A DNA stretch of 27,335 nt, from the NCBI GenBank assembly GCA_041477005.1, contig JBGOUJ010000025.1, forward strand, positions 1 through 27,335. Direction: 5' to 3'. The notes under the pieces were generated by a model that saw only the letters and a list, made by a program, of their open reading frames with translations, did no database searches and was not told the origin of the DNA. The stretch comes from JBGOUJ01 sp041477005 (lineage in GTDB: Bacteria > Acidobacteriota > Terriglobia > Bryobacterales > JACQDG01). A program made the translations under genes and the position numbers. Below, piece after piece: positions 8,417 to 16,714 of this stretch; position 1 is the first letter of the stretch; every line of letters begins with the position of its first letter.

Positions 8417-9511
8417 CTATCGCTGTCCTCGCGAACGCAGCCACGACTCGACTGGGCTGTTCGGGTACTGGGGCTTGTAGGGGAAATCGATTCGCCGGCC
8501 CGTGGCGGCCGATTCGTAGCAGGCGAACATCACTTCCAGCACCGCCCGCCCATCCTCGCCCGTCTCGAGCGGCTGGCTGTCGTTGAGGACGCAATCGACG
8601 AAGTGGGCCATCTCGTCCGGATACCCGTATTGCCACCACTCGTCGAACAGCGGCATGGTCCAGCCCTTGGTGTCGGGCGCCTTTTCCACCGCGTAGCCGT
8701 GGCCGTGCTCGCTGTAGGTGAGCATGGAGCTGCCGCGCACCAGGTCGCAGTAGATCACCCCGTCGGAGCCGTGGATCTCGAGGGCGTCTTCGATGCCGCC
8801 CCGCTTGGCCCAGCTATTCTCGATCACCGCAATCGCCCCGCCTGCGAACTCGATGATGCCGGTCGAATCGTCTTCGCCGGCGGTCCGGTTGGTGTGGACG
8901 TAGGTATTCATCGAGGCCATGACGCTCTTCACCTTGGGCTTGTTGAGCAGCCAGCGGGCGCATTCGGTCCCGTGACAGCCCATGTCAAACAGCGCCCCGC
9001 CGCCGGAGCGCTCCATGTCCCAGAACCAGTCGGAGTGCGGGCCGAAGTGCTTCTCCAGTTGCCGGATGTGGAAGACCTTCCCGATGCCCCCTTCGTCCAC
9101 GATCCGCTTGGCCCGGACGTACTTCGGCGCGAAGCACAGATCTTCGGCGTACATCAATTTCACGCCTGCTTTCTTGCACGCCGCGATCATCTGATCCGCC
9201 TCCTCCAGGTTCATCGCGAGCGGCTTCTCGATGACCACGTGCTTGCCCGCGGCAGCCGCATCGAGCACGATCCGGGCGTGCAGGAAATTCGGCACGCCGA
9301 TCGTCACCAGGTCAATCTCCTGCAGCTCCAGCAGCGCCCGGTGATCGCTGAACGTGCGCGGGATCCTCCACTTGGCGGCGAATTTTTCCCGCGTCTCCTG
9401 GTTGGGGGAAGCGCAGGCGACCATCTCCACCCGCGTATTGCGCGCGTTGGCGTCGGCGTGCAGCTCAGCGGAAAACCCCGACCCGATAAGTCCGATGCGA
9501 ACCTTGTCCAT
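8417..9511 (-). CDS. Gfo/Idh/MocA family NAD(P)-dependent oxidoreductase
   Basis: 364 aa. The N-terminal Rossmann fold begins at once with VRIGLIGSGFSAELH, and the conserved EKPLAMN motif carries the lysine that assists hydride transfer. The C-terminal alpha/beta domain includes GGGALFDMGCHGTECARWLL, the family's substrate-pocket helix with its histidine. Such cytosolic enzymes oxidise or reduce sugars, inositols or their derivatives. The substrate is not evident, and there is no Tat signal, unlike many paralogues in this lineage. AAGGAG sits three bases before the ATG on the minus strand. It diverges from the M20 peptidase across a 107-base gap that holds two copies of the dispersed repeat. 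Confidence 0.93.
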   Translation of the reverse strand: MDKVRIGLIGSGFSAELHADANARNTRVEMVACASPNQETREKFAAKWRIPRTFSDHRALLELQEIDLVTIGVPNFLHARIVLDAAAAGKHVVIEKPLAMNLEEADQMIAACKKAGVKLMYAEDLCFAPKYVRAKRIVDEGGIGKVFHIRQLEKHFGPHSDWFWDMERSGGGALFDMGCHGTECARWLLNKPKVKSVMASMNTYVHTNRTAGEDDSTGIIEFAGGAIAVIENSWAKRGGIEDALEIHGSDGVIYCDLVRGSSMLTYSEHGHGYAVEKAPDTKGWTMPLFDEWWQYGYPDEMAHFVDCVLNDSQPLETGEDGRAVLEVMFACYESAATGRRIDFPYKPQYPNSPVESWLRSRGQR

Positions 9512-9536
9512 TGGTCTCCTTCCCTGTTCTCTTTTT

Positions 9537-9556
9537 CCGCGGCCGTAAGGGAACAG
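9537..9556 (+). repeat. Dispersed palindrome-like repeat, copy 1
   Basis: CCGCGGCCGTAAGGGAACAG matches the core of the copies at 12712 and 17045 (GCGRCCGTNAGGGARC). It is intergenic and faces copy 2, eighteen bases away, in the opposite orientation, so the pair can form a stem-loop between the divergent genes. Confidence 0.6.
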
Positions 9557-9575
9557 TTTTTCGCGTGCCGGCCAG

Positions 9576-9600
9576 CCGCTCCCTAACCTTCGCGGCTCGG
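9576..9600 (-). repeat. Dispersed palindrome-like repeat, copy 2 (inverted)
   Basis: The plus strand reads CCGCTCCCTAACC then TTCGCGGCTCGG. This is the reverse complement of the element at 12712-12737 with a few substitutions. It lies just upstream of the -10 element of the M20 peptidase. Confidence 0.6.
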
Positions 9601-9605
9601 AATGC

Positions 9606-9611
9606 TAAGAT
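9606..9611 (+). promoter_or_regulatory. -10 element, probable leaderless transcript
   Basis: TAAGAT lies seven bases before the GTG at 9619, which puts the expected transcription start on or next to the start codon. No Shine-Dalgarno sequence precedes that GTG, so a leaderless mRNA is the simplest reading. No clear -35 hexamer is visible. Confidence 0.4.
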
Positions 9612-9618
9612 AACATGC

Positions 9619-10911
9619 GTGGCTCATTCGCCCACAGCGCTCGCTGCCGCGGCCGGTCTTCCTCCCGACCTCGCCCCGCCGCTCTCGGTGCTGGCCGAGT
9701 CGGAGGGCATCCGCGAATGCCTCCAGTTCTTCACCCGCGAGAAGCGCTGGATCAACGAGCGCCACCTCGAGTTGTGCCGCGTTCCGGCCCTCACCTTCCA
9801 GGAGCAGGAGCGGGCCGCCCATCTGGCTCGAATCCTCGCCGAGATGGGTCTCGAGGCCCAGATCGATCGCGCGGGCAACGTCGCAGTCCCGGTGATCTAC
9901 GAGCGCAACGCCCCGTTTGTGGCCCTGACCGCCCACATGGACACCGTCATCGCCCCGCGGAACCCCGCCGAGATCGCCTTACGCCCCAACGGCATCCTGG
10001 CCGGCCCGGGCGTGGCCGATAACGGGGCCGGCCTCGCCGCCCTGCTGGCCGTCGCCAAGGCGCTCAAATCGAGTCCGTCTCTGGCCGACTGCACCAGCAA
10101 TCTGCTGCTGGTGGCCAACGTCGGCGAGGAGGGCGAAGGCAATCTCTACGGCATGCGCTTCCTGTGCCAGCAGTCCTCCTGGGCCCGACGCATTGCCGCT
10201 TTCCTCGTCCTCGACGGCGCCGCCACCGACCACATCACGACCCAGGCCCTCGGCAGCCGCCGCTTTGAAATCCTCATCACCGGCCCCGGCGGCCACAGTT
10301 GGAACGACTTTGGCATGGTCAATCCGGTTCACGCCCTGGCCCGAGCCGTGGCCGCGCTTTCCGATACGCCGCTTCCCGCCGGCGCCCGCTCCACGATCAG
10401 CGTGGGTACCATCGAGGGCGGCGCCAGCATCAACTCCATCCCGGCTCAGGCCCGGGCCAAGGTCGATATTCGCTCCGAATCGAACCAGGCCATCGAACAG
10501 ATCGTTGCCGCCCTCGAGGAAACGGTGCGGCTGGCAGTCGAGGAGGAGAACCGCCGCGCCGCCGGCAACGGAGTGGGCGCCGGCAACGCCGTGGCCAAGG
10601 TCCGGGAAATCGGCTCGCGCCCGGCCGCCGAGCTGCCGCCCGACTCCCGCCTGCTCGGTTGCCTGCGCGCCGTCGACGCCCACCTCGGCATTCGCGCCCA
10701 TTTTGACCGCGCCTCCACCGATGCCAACATCCCCCTTTCCCTGGGCCGGGAGGCCGTCACCATCGGCGCCGGGGGTCAGGGCGGCGGCGCCCACACGCCC
10801 TCCGAGTGGTTCAATCCGGAAGGCCGCGATCTCGGCCTGAAACGCATCTTTCTGTTGCTGGCCCTACTGCTGCGCGGCGCGGCGCCCCCGCTCCCGCCCG
10901 CCGCCACATAG
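9619..10911 (+). CDS. M20-type zinc metallopeptidase (tripeptidase/carboxypeptidase-like)
   Basis: 430 aa. The di-zinc site of the M20/M28 clan is complete: His106 and Asp108 (AHMDT), Asp134 (ADNGAG), the general-base pair Glu170-Glu171 (GEEGEG), Asp199 (LDGAA) and His392 (AHTPSEW). A dimerisation (lid) domain lies between about residues 205 and 330, marked by GPGGHSWNDFG and GGASINSIPAQA. The enzyme should hydrolyse short peptides or N-acylated amino acids in the cytosol, with tripeptidase (PepT-like) the closest pattern I can name. The reading frame stays open upstream to 9511, but that stretch is the intergenic repeat region. The GTG at 9619 is supported by the adjacent -10 element and by where family similarity begins. 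The extreme C-terminus ends in a hydrophobic LLLALLLRGAAPP run, an odd but not decisive feature. Confidence 0.9.
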   Translation: MAHSPTALAAAAGLPPDLAPPLSVLAESEGIRECLQFFTREKRWINERHLELCRVPALTFQEQERAAHLARILAEMGLEAQIDRAGNVAVPVIYERNAPFVALTAHMDTVIAPRNPAEIALRPNGILAGPGVADNGAGLAALLAVAKALKSSPSLADCTSNLLLVANVGEEGEGNLYGMRFLCQQSSWARRIAAFLVLDGAATDHITTQALGSRRFEILITGPGGHSWNDFGMVNPVHALARAVAALSDTPLPAGARSTISVGTIEGGASINSIPAQARAKVDIRSESNQAIEQIVAALEETVRLAVEEENRRAAGNGVGAGNAVAKVREIGSRPAAELPPDSRLLGCLRAVDAHLGIRAHFDRASTDANIPLSLGREAVTIGAGGQGGGAHTPSEWFNPEGRDLGLKRIFLLLALLLRGAAPPLPPAAT

Positions 10912-11011
10912 TTCCCAGGAATGCGAAACCTGGCTCCGGGATCGTGCATCCCTTACATAGGAAAGGCGCACGGCCTGTGACCAATGGAGAGTTCGAGCGT
11001 CTATTCTGGTA

Positions 11012-11027
11012 GGCGTCCCGAGACGCC
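11012..11027. other. Perfect hairpin GGCGTC-CCGA-GACGCC
   Basis: A 6-bp perfect stem with a four-base loop in the 168-base gap between the M20 peptidase and htrA. No T-run follows, so it is not a standard intrinsic terminator. It sits 15 bases upstream of the putative htrA -10 element and could be an operator. Confidence 0.35.
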
Positions 11028-11042
11028 ACCCACACCCTGTAT

Positions 11043-11048
11043 TACAAT
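11043..11048 (+). promoter_or_regulatory. Candidate -10 element for htrA
   Basis: TACAAT lies 31 bases before the htrA ATG, a natural distance for a short leader. The -35 region at correct spacing (GAGACG, 11020-11025) is poor and overlaps the hairpin, which suggests activator- or repressor-controlled initiation if this is the promoter. Confidence 0.35.
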
Positions 11049-11079
11049 AGTACTTGTGGCACTTGAGGGAAGGTGAGCA

Positions 11080-12705
11080 ATGGCAACGACACTGCAATCT
11101 GTAGGCTACAAACTGAGGGAGAAGAAACTACTCTCCACAACGCTGATTCTGTTTACCCTGGCGATCGGCATCCTGCTCGGGACGCTGATTTCCGGCGGCG
11201 TGAAGGCGGCGCGCCAAACCGGCGGCGCCTCCGACGCGACACCGCTCACCATCCCCAATCCAACCGAAGCGGCCAATAGTTTTTCGGGAATCGCCAAGCG
11301 CATCCGCCCGGCAGTTGTGAATATCAACACTGAATCCGTCATCAAGGTCCCCACCGCTCAGCGCCGCCGGGCGCCCTCCAACAATAACAACGATGAGGAG
11401 GACCCCCGCGAAGACTTCTTCCGGCGCTTCTTCGGCAACCCGTTTGACTTCGGCCTCGATTCTCCGCAGGGCGATCAGCGCGTCCGCAGCCTGGGTTCGG
11501 GCATTGTCGTCGATCCCAAAGGTTACATTCTGACCAACTATCACGTGGTCGAGAAGGCCGACCGCATCCGCGTCAAGGTGATGGACGACACCGAGCTTTA
11601 CAGCGCCAAGCTCATCGGCTACGACACCGAGACCGATCTGGCCGTGGTCAAGGTGGACGCCAAGAAGCCCCTCATTTACGCCAAAATGGGCAACTCCGAG
11701 GCCGTGCAGGTCGGCGACTGGGCCATCGCCATCGGCTCTCCTTTCGGCTTTGAAGAGACCGTGACCGCGGGCATCATCAGCGCCAAAGGTCGCGAGATTC
11801 CCGGCGGCAGCCTCCGCCGCCAGTTCCAGCGGTTTATCCAGACCGACGCCGCCATCAACCAGGGCAACAGCGGCGGCCCGTTGCTGAACATCAACGGCGA
11901 GGTCATCGGCATCAACACCGCCATAATCTCCCGCAGCGGCGGCTACGAAGGCCTGGGCTTCGCCATGCCTTCCAATGTGGCCGCCGAGGTCTACAACCAG
12001 GTCATCAAGAGCGGCAAAGTTGTGCGCGGCTCGATCGGTGTTTCTTTCCGCAATGAGAACGACGCGTTGCTGCGCGTCTACGGCGCCAAGGATGGCGGCG
12101 TGGTGGTCGAGGAAGTCCAGCCGGGCGGTCCGTCCGAGAGGGCCGGCCTCAAGACCGAGGACGTGATCGTCGGCATCGACGGCAAGCCGATCAAGACCGG
12201 CGAGGAACTGGTGGCGGTCGTCGCTTCGAGCCCCATCGGCCGCAAGCTGAATCTCAAGATCCTGCGGGCCGGCAAGGCCATGGATGTCCCCGTCACGGTT
12301 GGCGATCGCAGCGAGGTGTTCAAGGACCGGCTCACCGAAGCCAAGGGCGAATCCGAGGAGCCCAAGCAAGGCACCGAGGTGATGTTCGGGATCTCGGTGG
12401 CCATCATCAGCCAAGAGCAGCGGAAGCAGTGGGAATTCAGCGAGCAGGGCGGCGTGTTGGTTACCAACGTCGAGCCGTCCTCGTTCGCCGATGACATCGG
12501 CCTGGCCAAAGGCGACATCATCGTGGCCATCAACCGGCGCCCGGTGCTCAGCGTGCAGGACGTGAAGCTGATCCAGCGCGACCTGAAGCCCGGCGCCGAT
12601 GTGGCCTTCCGCGTCATGCGCCGGCTCCCGGGCGCAGGCCGGCAGGGGCAAGGACAGTGGCGCAGCGTGCTCCTGGCGGGCGTCCTGCCTACTGAGAGCA
12701 GGTAG
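11080..12705 (+). CDS. htrA: HtrA/Deg family serine protease with two PDZ domains
   Basis: 541 aa. An N-terminal membrane anchor (about residues 17-40, STTLILFTLAIGILLGTLI) tethers it to the inner membrane facing the periplasm. An Asn/Asp/Glu-rich loop (about 95-115) precedes the trypsin-like domain, whose triad is His155 (TNYHVV), Asp186 (ETDLAVV) and Ser264 (GNSGGP). PDZ1 covers about 300-400 and PDZ2 about 437-520. The two-PDZ layout matches DegP/DegQ rather than single-PDZ DegS. The enzyme degrades misfolded envelope proteins, with the PDZ domains reading exposed C-termini. A strong GAGGGAAGG ribosome site precedes the ATG. The following gene encodes a peptidoglycan-binding-like protein, consistent with envelope work. 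The exact paralogue type (degP versus degQ) cannot be decided from sequence alone. Confidence 0.95.
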   Translation: MATTLQSVGYKLREKKLLSTTLILFTLAIGILLGTLISGGVKAARQTGGASDATPLTIPNPTEAANSFSGIAKRIRPAVVNINTESVIKVPTAQRRRAPSNNNNDEEDPREDFFRRFFGNPFDFGLDSPQGDQRVRSLGSGIVVDPKGYILTNYHVVEKADRIRVKVMDDTELYSAKLIGYDTETDLAVVKVDAKKPLIYAKMGNSEAVQVGDWAIAIGSPFGFEETVTAGIISAKGREIPGGSLRRQFQRFIQTDAAINQGNSGGPLLNINGEVIGINTAIISRSGGYEGLGFAMPSNVAAEVYNQVIKSGKVVRGSIGVSFRNENDALLRVYGAKDGGVVVEEVQPGGPSERAGLKTEDVIVGIDGKPIKTGEELVAVVASSPIGRKLNLKILRAGKAMDVPVTVGDRSEVFKDRLTEAKGESEEPKQGTEVMFGISVAIISQEQRKQWEFSEQGGVLVTNVEPSSFADDIGLAKGDIIVAINRRPVLSVQDVKLIQRDLKPGADVAFRVMRRLPGAGRQGQGQWRSVLLAGVLPTESR

Positions 12706-12711
12706 AAAGTT

Positions 12712-12737
12712 CCGAGCCGCGACCGTGAGGGAACGGT
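12712..12737 (+). repeat. Dispersed palindrome-like repeat, copy 3
   Basis: CCGAGCCGCGACCGTGAGGG continues with AACGGT and lies between htrA and the next gene. It is the cleanest intergenic copy of the element seen also at 9537, 9576 (inverted) and 17045. Confidence 0.65.
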
Positions 12738-12761
12738 TGCCGGCGCCGGAGGGCCATCGAT

Positions 12762-13295
12762 TTGATCCGAGCGCGCTTAGCGGCCGCCGTGGCCGCGGCC
12801 GTGGGTCTGCTGGCTGGCCAAACGGAGCCGGCGCAGGAGAGCACGGTCCAGACCAAGAAATCGTCGCCGGCCAAGAAGAAGAGATCCGCCAAGAAGAGCT
12901 CCGCCGATGCCCAGGCGCCGGCGAAAAAGAAGAGCTCCACCAGCGCCAAGAGCGCGGCCAAAAAGAAGAGCTCCACGAGCGACCCGGCGCCCGCTCATAA
13001 GTCGGCCTCCGCCTCCCAGCACCCGGCTTCCAAGTCCAGCAAGTCCAAAAAAACCGTCGTCGCCCCGCGCGGCCAGCAGCGGCCGACGCCCGAGCGGTAT
13101 AAACAGATCGAGGAAGCACTGGCCGCCCGCGGCTACCTCCACGAAGAGGCGACTGGAAAGTGGGGCCCCAACTCGGTTGAGGCCTTGCGAAGTTTCCAGG
13201 CCGACCACCAACTCCCGCCGACCGGCAGGCTGGACGCGCTTTCGCTGACTCAGCTCGGCCTGGGGTCCCAGCCGCAGCCGCAGGCCCAGCCCTAA
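12762..13295 (+). CDS. Exported Lys/Ser-rich protein with peptidoglycan-binding-like domain
   Basis: 177 aa from a TTG start at 12762, chosen because GGAGGG (12749-12754) lies about eight bases upstream and a signal peptide follows at once (IRARLAAAVAAAVGLLAGQ). Residues 30-100 are a basic low-complexity linker, with KKKSST occurring twice plus SSKSKK, resembling histone-H1-like tails. Residues 106-165 form a PG_binding_1-like three-helix domain (YKQIEEALAARGY, then SVEALRSFQADHQLPPTGRLD). The C-terminus is a Gln-Pro repeat (QPQPQAQP). The likely place is the periplasm, where the basic linker could contact anionic polymers and the domain the cell wall. No catalytic domain is attached. It sits 56 bases after htrA and 25 bases before the aldehyde dehydrogenase, probably in one transcript. 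Confidence 0.85.
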   Translation: MIRARLAAAVAAAVGLLAGQTEPAQESTVQTKKSSPAKKKRSAKKSSADAQAPAKKKSSTSAKSAAKKKSSTSDPAPAHKSASASQHPASKSSKSKKTVVAPRGQQRPTPERYKQIEEALAARGYLHEEATGKWGPNSVEALRSFQADHQLPPTGRLDALSLTQLGLGSQPQPQAQP

Positions 13296-13320
13296 GCCGA
13301 AGTCCTAAGGAGCACCAGCC

Positions 13321-14805
13321 ATGCCCGCCCCCGTCTTCCACAACCTCATCAACGGCCGGGAGACATCCTCTTCGACCGGCCGCACCTTTGAAAACCGCAA
13401 TCCCGCCGACAAGAGCGACCTAATCGGCCTCTTTCAGGACTCCGGTTCGGAAGATGCCCGCAGCGCCGTGGCCGGGGCAGCCGAGGCCTTCCGCTCCTGG
13501 CGCGACGTCCCCGCTCCTCGACGCGCCGAAATCCTCTACCGCGCCGCCCGACTCCTGGTCGAGCGTAAAGAGCAGCTTGCCCGCGATATGACCCGCGAGA
13601 TGGGCAAGGTGCTCGAGGAAACCCGCGGCGACGTCCAGGAAGCCATCGACATAGGCTTCTTCATGGCCGGCGAAGGCCGCCGTCTCTACGGCCAGACCAC
13701 TCCCTCCGAGCTGCCCGACAAGTTCTGCATGACGGTGCGGATGCCCGCCGGCGTCTGCGCCTTAATCACTCCCTGGAATTTCCCGATGGCCATCCCGTCG
13801 TGGAAAATCTTTCCCGCGCTCGTGTGCGGCGACACGGCTGTGATTAAGCCCTCCAACGACGCGCCGCTGAGCTGCTGGAACTTTGTCCAGGTTCTCCACG
13901 AGGCCGGCTTGCCGCCCGGCGTGCTCAATCTCGTCACCGGCGGCGCCGCAGCGGGCGAAGCCTTGCTGGCCGACCCGGCGGTGCGCATCGTTTCCTTCAC
14001 CGGCTCGACCGCCGTCGGCCGCCGCGTCTCGGAAGCCTGCGCGACCGCCTTCAAGAAGTGCCACCTCGAAATGGGTGGTAAGAACGTGGTCCTGATTCTG
14101 GAGGACGCAAACCTCGACCTGGCCGTGGACGGTTGCCTGTGGGGCGGCTTCGGCACCACCGGCCAGCGCTGCACCGCCGCCAGCCGCGTCGTGGTCCACG
14201 AAGAGGTCTACCGCGCTTTTCTCGATCGCTTCGCCGAACGCGCCCGCTCCCTGCGCATCGGCAACGGCCTCGATCCGTCAGTCCAGATGGGCCCGCTCAT
14301 CAACCAGACACAGCTTCGCAGGGTGGAGGAATACGTGCAGATCGGCAAAGCCGAGGGCGCGCGTCTGGTCTGCGGCGGCCACGCCCGCACGGATGGAGCG
14401 TTCGCCTCCGGCTGGTTCTACGAGCCCACGATCTTCGCCGACGTGGATCCTCGCATGCGCATCGCCCAGGAAGAAATCTTCGGCCCGGTGGTATCGGTCG
14501 TTCCCTGCAAGAGCCTCGATCACGCGATCGAGATCGGCAACGGCGTCGCCTATGGCCTCTCTTCTTCCATTTACACCCGCGACATCAACCGCGCCTTCCG
14601 CGCCATGCGCGAGATGTACACCGGCATCTTCTACGTCAACGCCCCGACCATCGGCGCCGAGGTCCACCTGCCCTTCGGCGGCACCAAGCAAACCGGCAAC
14701 GGCCACCGCGAAAGCGGCCTCACCGCTCTCGATCACTTTTCCGAGTGGAAATCGATTTACGTGGATTACAGCAACCGGCTCCAGCGCGCCCAAATCGACA
14801 CCTGA
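13321..14805 (+). CDS. NAD(P)-dependent aldehyde dehydrogenase
   Basis: 494 aa, standard for the family. The catalytic set is present: Asn153 (PWNFP), Lys176 (KPSN, cofactor), the FTGST nucleotide loop near residue 225, Glu250 (LEMGGKN) and nucleophile Cys284 (GQRCTAASR). The EIFGPV motif and the C-terminal PFGGTKQTGNGHRE oligomerisation segment are also seen. The wording around the cysteine (TGQRCTAASR) and the MGKVLEETRGDVQEAID helix resembles the alpha-ketoglutaric-semialdehyde and ALDH7-type dehydrogenases, so an omega-semialdehyde of a sugar acid or amino acid is a reasonable substrate guess. AAGGAG precedes the ATG by nine bases. It is cytosolic, 25 bases after the peptidoglycan-binding-like gene, with no obvious metabolic partner in the window. 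Confidence 0.93.
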   Translation: MPAPVFHNLINGRETSSSTGRTFENRNPADKSDLIGLFQDSGSEDARSAVAGAAEAFRSWRDVPAPRRAEILYRAARLLVERKEQLARDMTREMGKVLEETRGDVQEAIDIGFFMAGEGRRLYGQTTPSELPDKFCMTVRMPAGVCALITPWNFPMAIPSWKIFPALVCGDTAVIKPSNDAPLSCWNFVQVLHEAGLPPGVLNLVTGGAAAGEALLADPAVRIVSFTGSTAVGRRVSEACATAFKKCHLEMGGKNVVLILEDANLDLAVDGCLWGGFGTTGQRCTAASRVVVHEEVYRAFLDRFAERARSLRIGNGLDPSVQMGPLINQTQLRRVEEYVQIGKAEGARLVCGGHARTDGAFASGWFYEPTIFADVDPRMRIAQEEIFGPVVSVVPCKSLDHAIEIGNGVAYGLSSSIYTRDINRAFRAMREMYTGIFYVNAPTIGAEVHLPFGGTKQTGNGHRESGLTALDHFSEWKSIYVDYSNRLQRAQIDT

Positions 14806-14879
14806 GCCTTACTGTCGGGCCGTCTTCCCCGCTCCGCTTCCTGTTAACGCGCTCCCACCCGTGATGCGATGATAGTCGC

Positions 14880-16709
14880 TTGACCGAGAACCTCCGCATC
14901 GTCGCGTCGAAGCTGCGCCGGGCCCTGGCCGAGCTGCCCTATCTGCCGAAGGCCGTCGCTCTGGTCTGGCATGCCGCCCGCGGCTGGACTACGGCCTGGG
15001 CGATTCTTCTGGTGGCCAAGGGCCTGCTTCCGGTGGCCACGGTCTACCTGACCCGGCCTCTGGTCAACAGCCTCGTGGCGGCCATCCGCAGCGGCGGCGC
15101 ATGGGACCAGGTCCGCCCGGCTCTGGTCCTGGTGGCCCTCATGGCCGGCGTCCTGGCCCTCACCGACGTCCTGCGGAGCGTCACGGTCTGGATCCGCACG
15201 GCCCAGGCCGAGCTGGTTCAGGACCACATCAGCGGCGTGATCCACCAGAAGTCCGTGGCCGCCGACCTCGCCTTCTACGACTCGCCCGACTTCTACGACC
15301 ACCTCCACCGCGCCCGCAGCGACGCTCCCTACCGTTCGGTCGCCCTGGTCGAGACCCTGGGCAGTTTGCTGCAGAACGGCATCACTTTGGCGGCGATGCT
15401 CACCGTTCTGATCCCCTTCGGCCTGTGGATGCCGGTGGCCCTCCTCGGCAGCACCCTGCCCGCCTGCTATGTCGTATTCAGCCACGCCCTGCGCCAGTAC
15501 CATTGGCGCCGGCGCACCACGGCCGAGGAGCGCCGCACCTGGTATTACGATTGGGTGCTGACCACCCGCGAAACGGCCGCCGAGGTGCGCCTGTTCCGGT
15601 TGGGCGGTCATTTCCAGTCGCTCTATCAATCTCTGCGCCGCCGGCTCCGCGACGAGCGCGTGGCCCTGGCCCGCAGCCAGAGCCTGGCTGAGATCGCGGC
15701 CGGCGCCGCGGCGCTGCTCCTTGCCGGTCTGGCTCTGGGCTGGATGATCTGGCGAACGGTCCACGGTCGGGGCACTCTCGGCGATCTCGCGCTCTTCTAC
15801 CAGGCTTTCAATCAAGGCCTGGGGCTGATGCGGTCGTTGCTGGAAAGCGTGGGCCAGCTCTACGCCAACGTCTTGTTCCTCGGCAACCTGTTCGAGTTTC
15901 TGGCCCTCCAGCCGCAGGTAGTGGACAGCCCGTCTCCTGTCGCCGCCCCGGCTGCTGTGAAGCAGGGCATCCGTTTTTCCGGCGTCACGTTTCGCTACCC
16001 GGGCAGCGACCGGCCGGCCCTCGAAGACTTCAGTCTCACCGTTCCGGCCGGCCAGATTGTCGCCCTGGTAGGCCCCAACGGGGCGGGGAAGAGCACCTTG
16101 ATCAAACTCCTCTGCCGCTTCTACGACCCCGACTCCGGCCGCATCGAGCTGGACGGGATCGACCTGCGGGGCCTTCCCATCGCCGACCTCCGCCGCCTAA
16201 TCACGATCCTGTTCCAGGAGCCGGTCCATTACAACGCCACCGCCGCCGAGAACATCGCCCTGGGCGACCTCGCGGCATCCCCGGGCCGTGCCGAAATTGA
16301 AGCCGCCGCCCGCGATGCCGGGGCGGACGAGCCCATCGCCCGGCTCCCGCAGGGCTACAACAATCTGCTGGGAAGATCGTTTTCCAGCGGCGCCGAGCTC
16401 AGCGTCGGCGAGTGGCAGCGCCTCGCCCTGGCCCGCGCCTTCCTTCGCCGCGCTCCGATCCTCATTCTCGATGAGCCCACCAGCGCCATGGACCCCTGGG
16501 CCGAAGCCGACTGGCTCGCCCGCTTTCGCCGCCTCAGCGCCGGCCGCACGGCCCTGATCATCACCCACCGCTTCACCACCGCCATGCACGCCGACACGAT
16601 CCACGTCCTCCAGCAAGGTCGCATCATCGAATCCGGCCGCCACCAGGACCTGATGGCCCTGGGCGGCCACTACGCCCAGTGGTGGTCCACGCAGATGAAA
16701 TTGGTCTAG
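14880..16709 (+). CDS. ABC exporter, fused permease and ATPase
   Basis: 609 aa. The N-terminal six-helix exporter domain covers about residues 20-340. The nucleotide-binding domain follows from about 362, with Walker A GPNGAGKST (398-406), Q-loop LFQEP, signature LSVGE (507-511, a variant of LSGGQ), Walker B ILILDEPTSAMD (from 527) and H-loop ITHR. It should act as a homodimer moving a peptide, lipid or drug outward, and no substrate is indicated by neighbours. The start is a TTG: an in-frame stop occurs at 14862 and no other start codon lies between. No ribosome site is visible, so translation may be weak or depend on the upstream gene. It follows the aldehyde dehydrogenase by 74 bases and converges with the next gene, leaving 5 bases between stops. 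Confidence 0.92.
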   Translation: MTENLRIVASKLRRALAELPYLPKAVALVWHAARGWTTAWAILLVAKGLLPVATVYLTRPLVNSLVAAIRSGGAWDQVRPALVLVALMAGVLALTDVLRSVTVWIRTAQAELVQDHISGVIHQKSVAADLAFYDSPDFYDHLHRARSDAPYRSVALVETLGSLLQNGITLAAMLTVLIPFGLWMPVALLGSTLPACYVVFSHALRQYHWRRRTTAEERRTWYYDWVLTTRETAAEVRLFRLGGHFQSLYQSLRRRLRDERVALARSQSLAEIAAGAAALLLAGLALGWMIWRTVHGRGTLGDLALFYQAFNQGLGLMRSLLESVGQLYANVLFLGNLFEFLALQPQVVDSPSPVAAPAAVKQGIRFSGVTFRYPGSDRPALEDFSLTVPAGQIVALVGPNGAGKSTLIKLLCRFYDPDSGRIELDGIDLRGLPIADLRRLITILFQEPVHYNATAAENIALGDLAASPGRAEIEAAARDAGADEPIARLPQGYNNLLGRSFSSGAELSVGEWQRLALARAFLRRAPILILDEPTSAMDPWAEADWLARFRRLSAGRTALIITHRFTTAMHADTIHVLQQGRIIESGRHQDLMALGGHYAQWWSTQMKLV

Positions 16710-16714
16710 CGGGC

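Noticed and set aside
9511..9618. N-terminal extension of the M20 peptidase to an in-frame start at 9511
   Set aside because: This stretch is the intergenic repeat pair and the -10 element. It would also overlap the divergent gene's start codon. Family similarity begins after 9619.
11057..11071. TGGCAC as a sigma-54 -24 box before htrA (a second one lies in the GWxTD leader)
   Set aside because: Neither is followed at the right distance by a TTGC-type -12 box.
11128..13341. A 737-codon open frame antisense to htrA and the next gene
   Set aside because: It is a by-product of GC-rich codon use in the real plus-strand genes. Its product has no recognisable domain, and it crosses two genes and the intergenic repeat.
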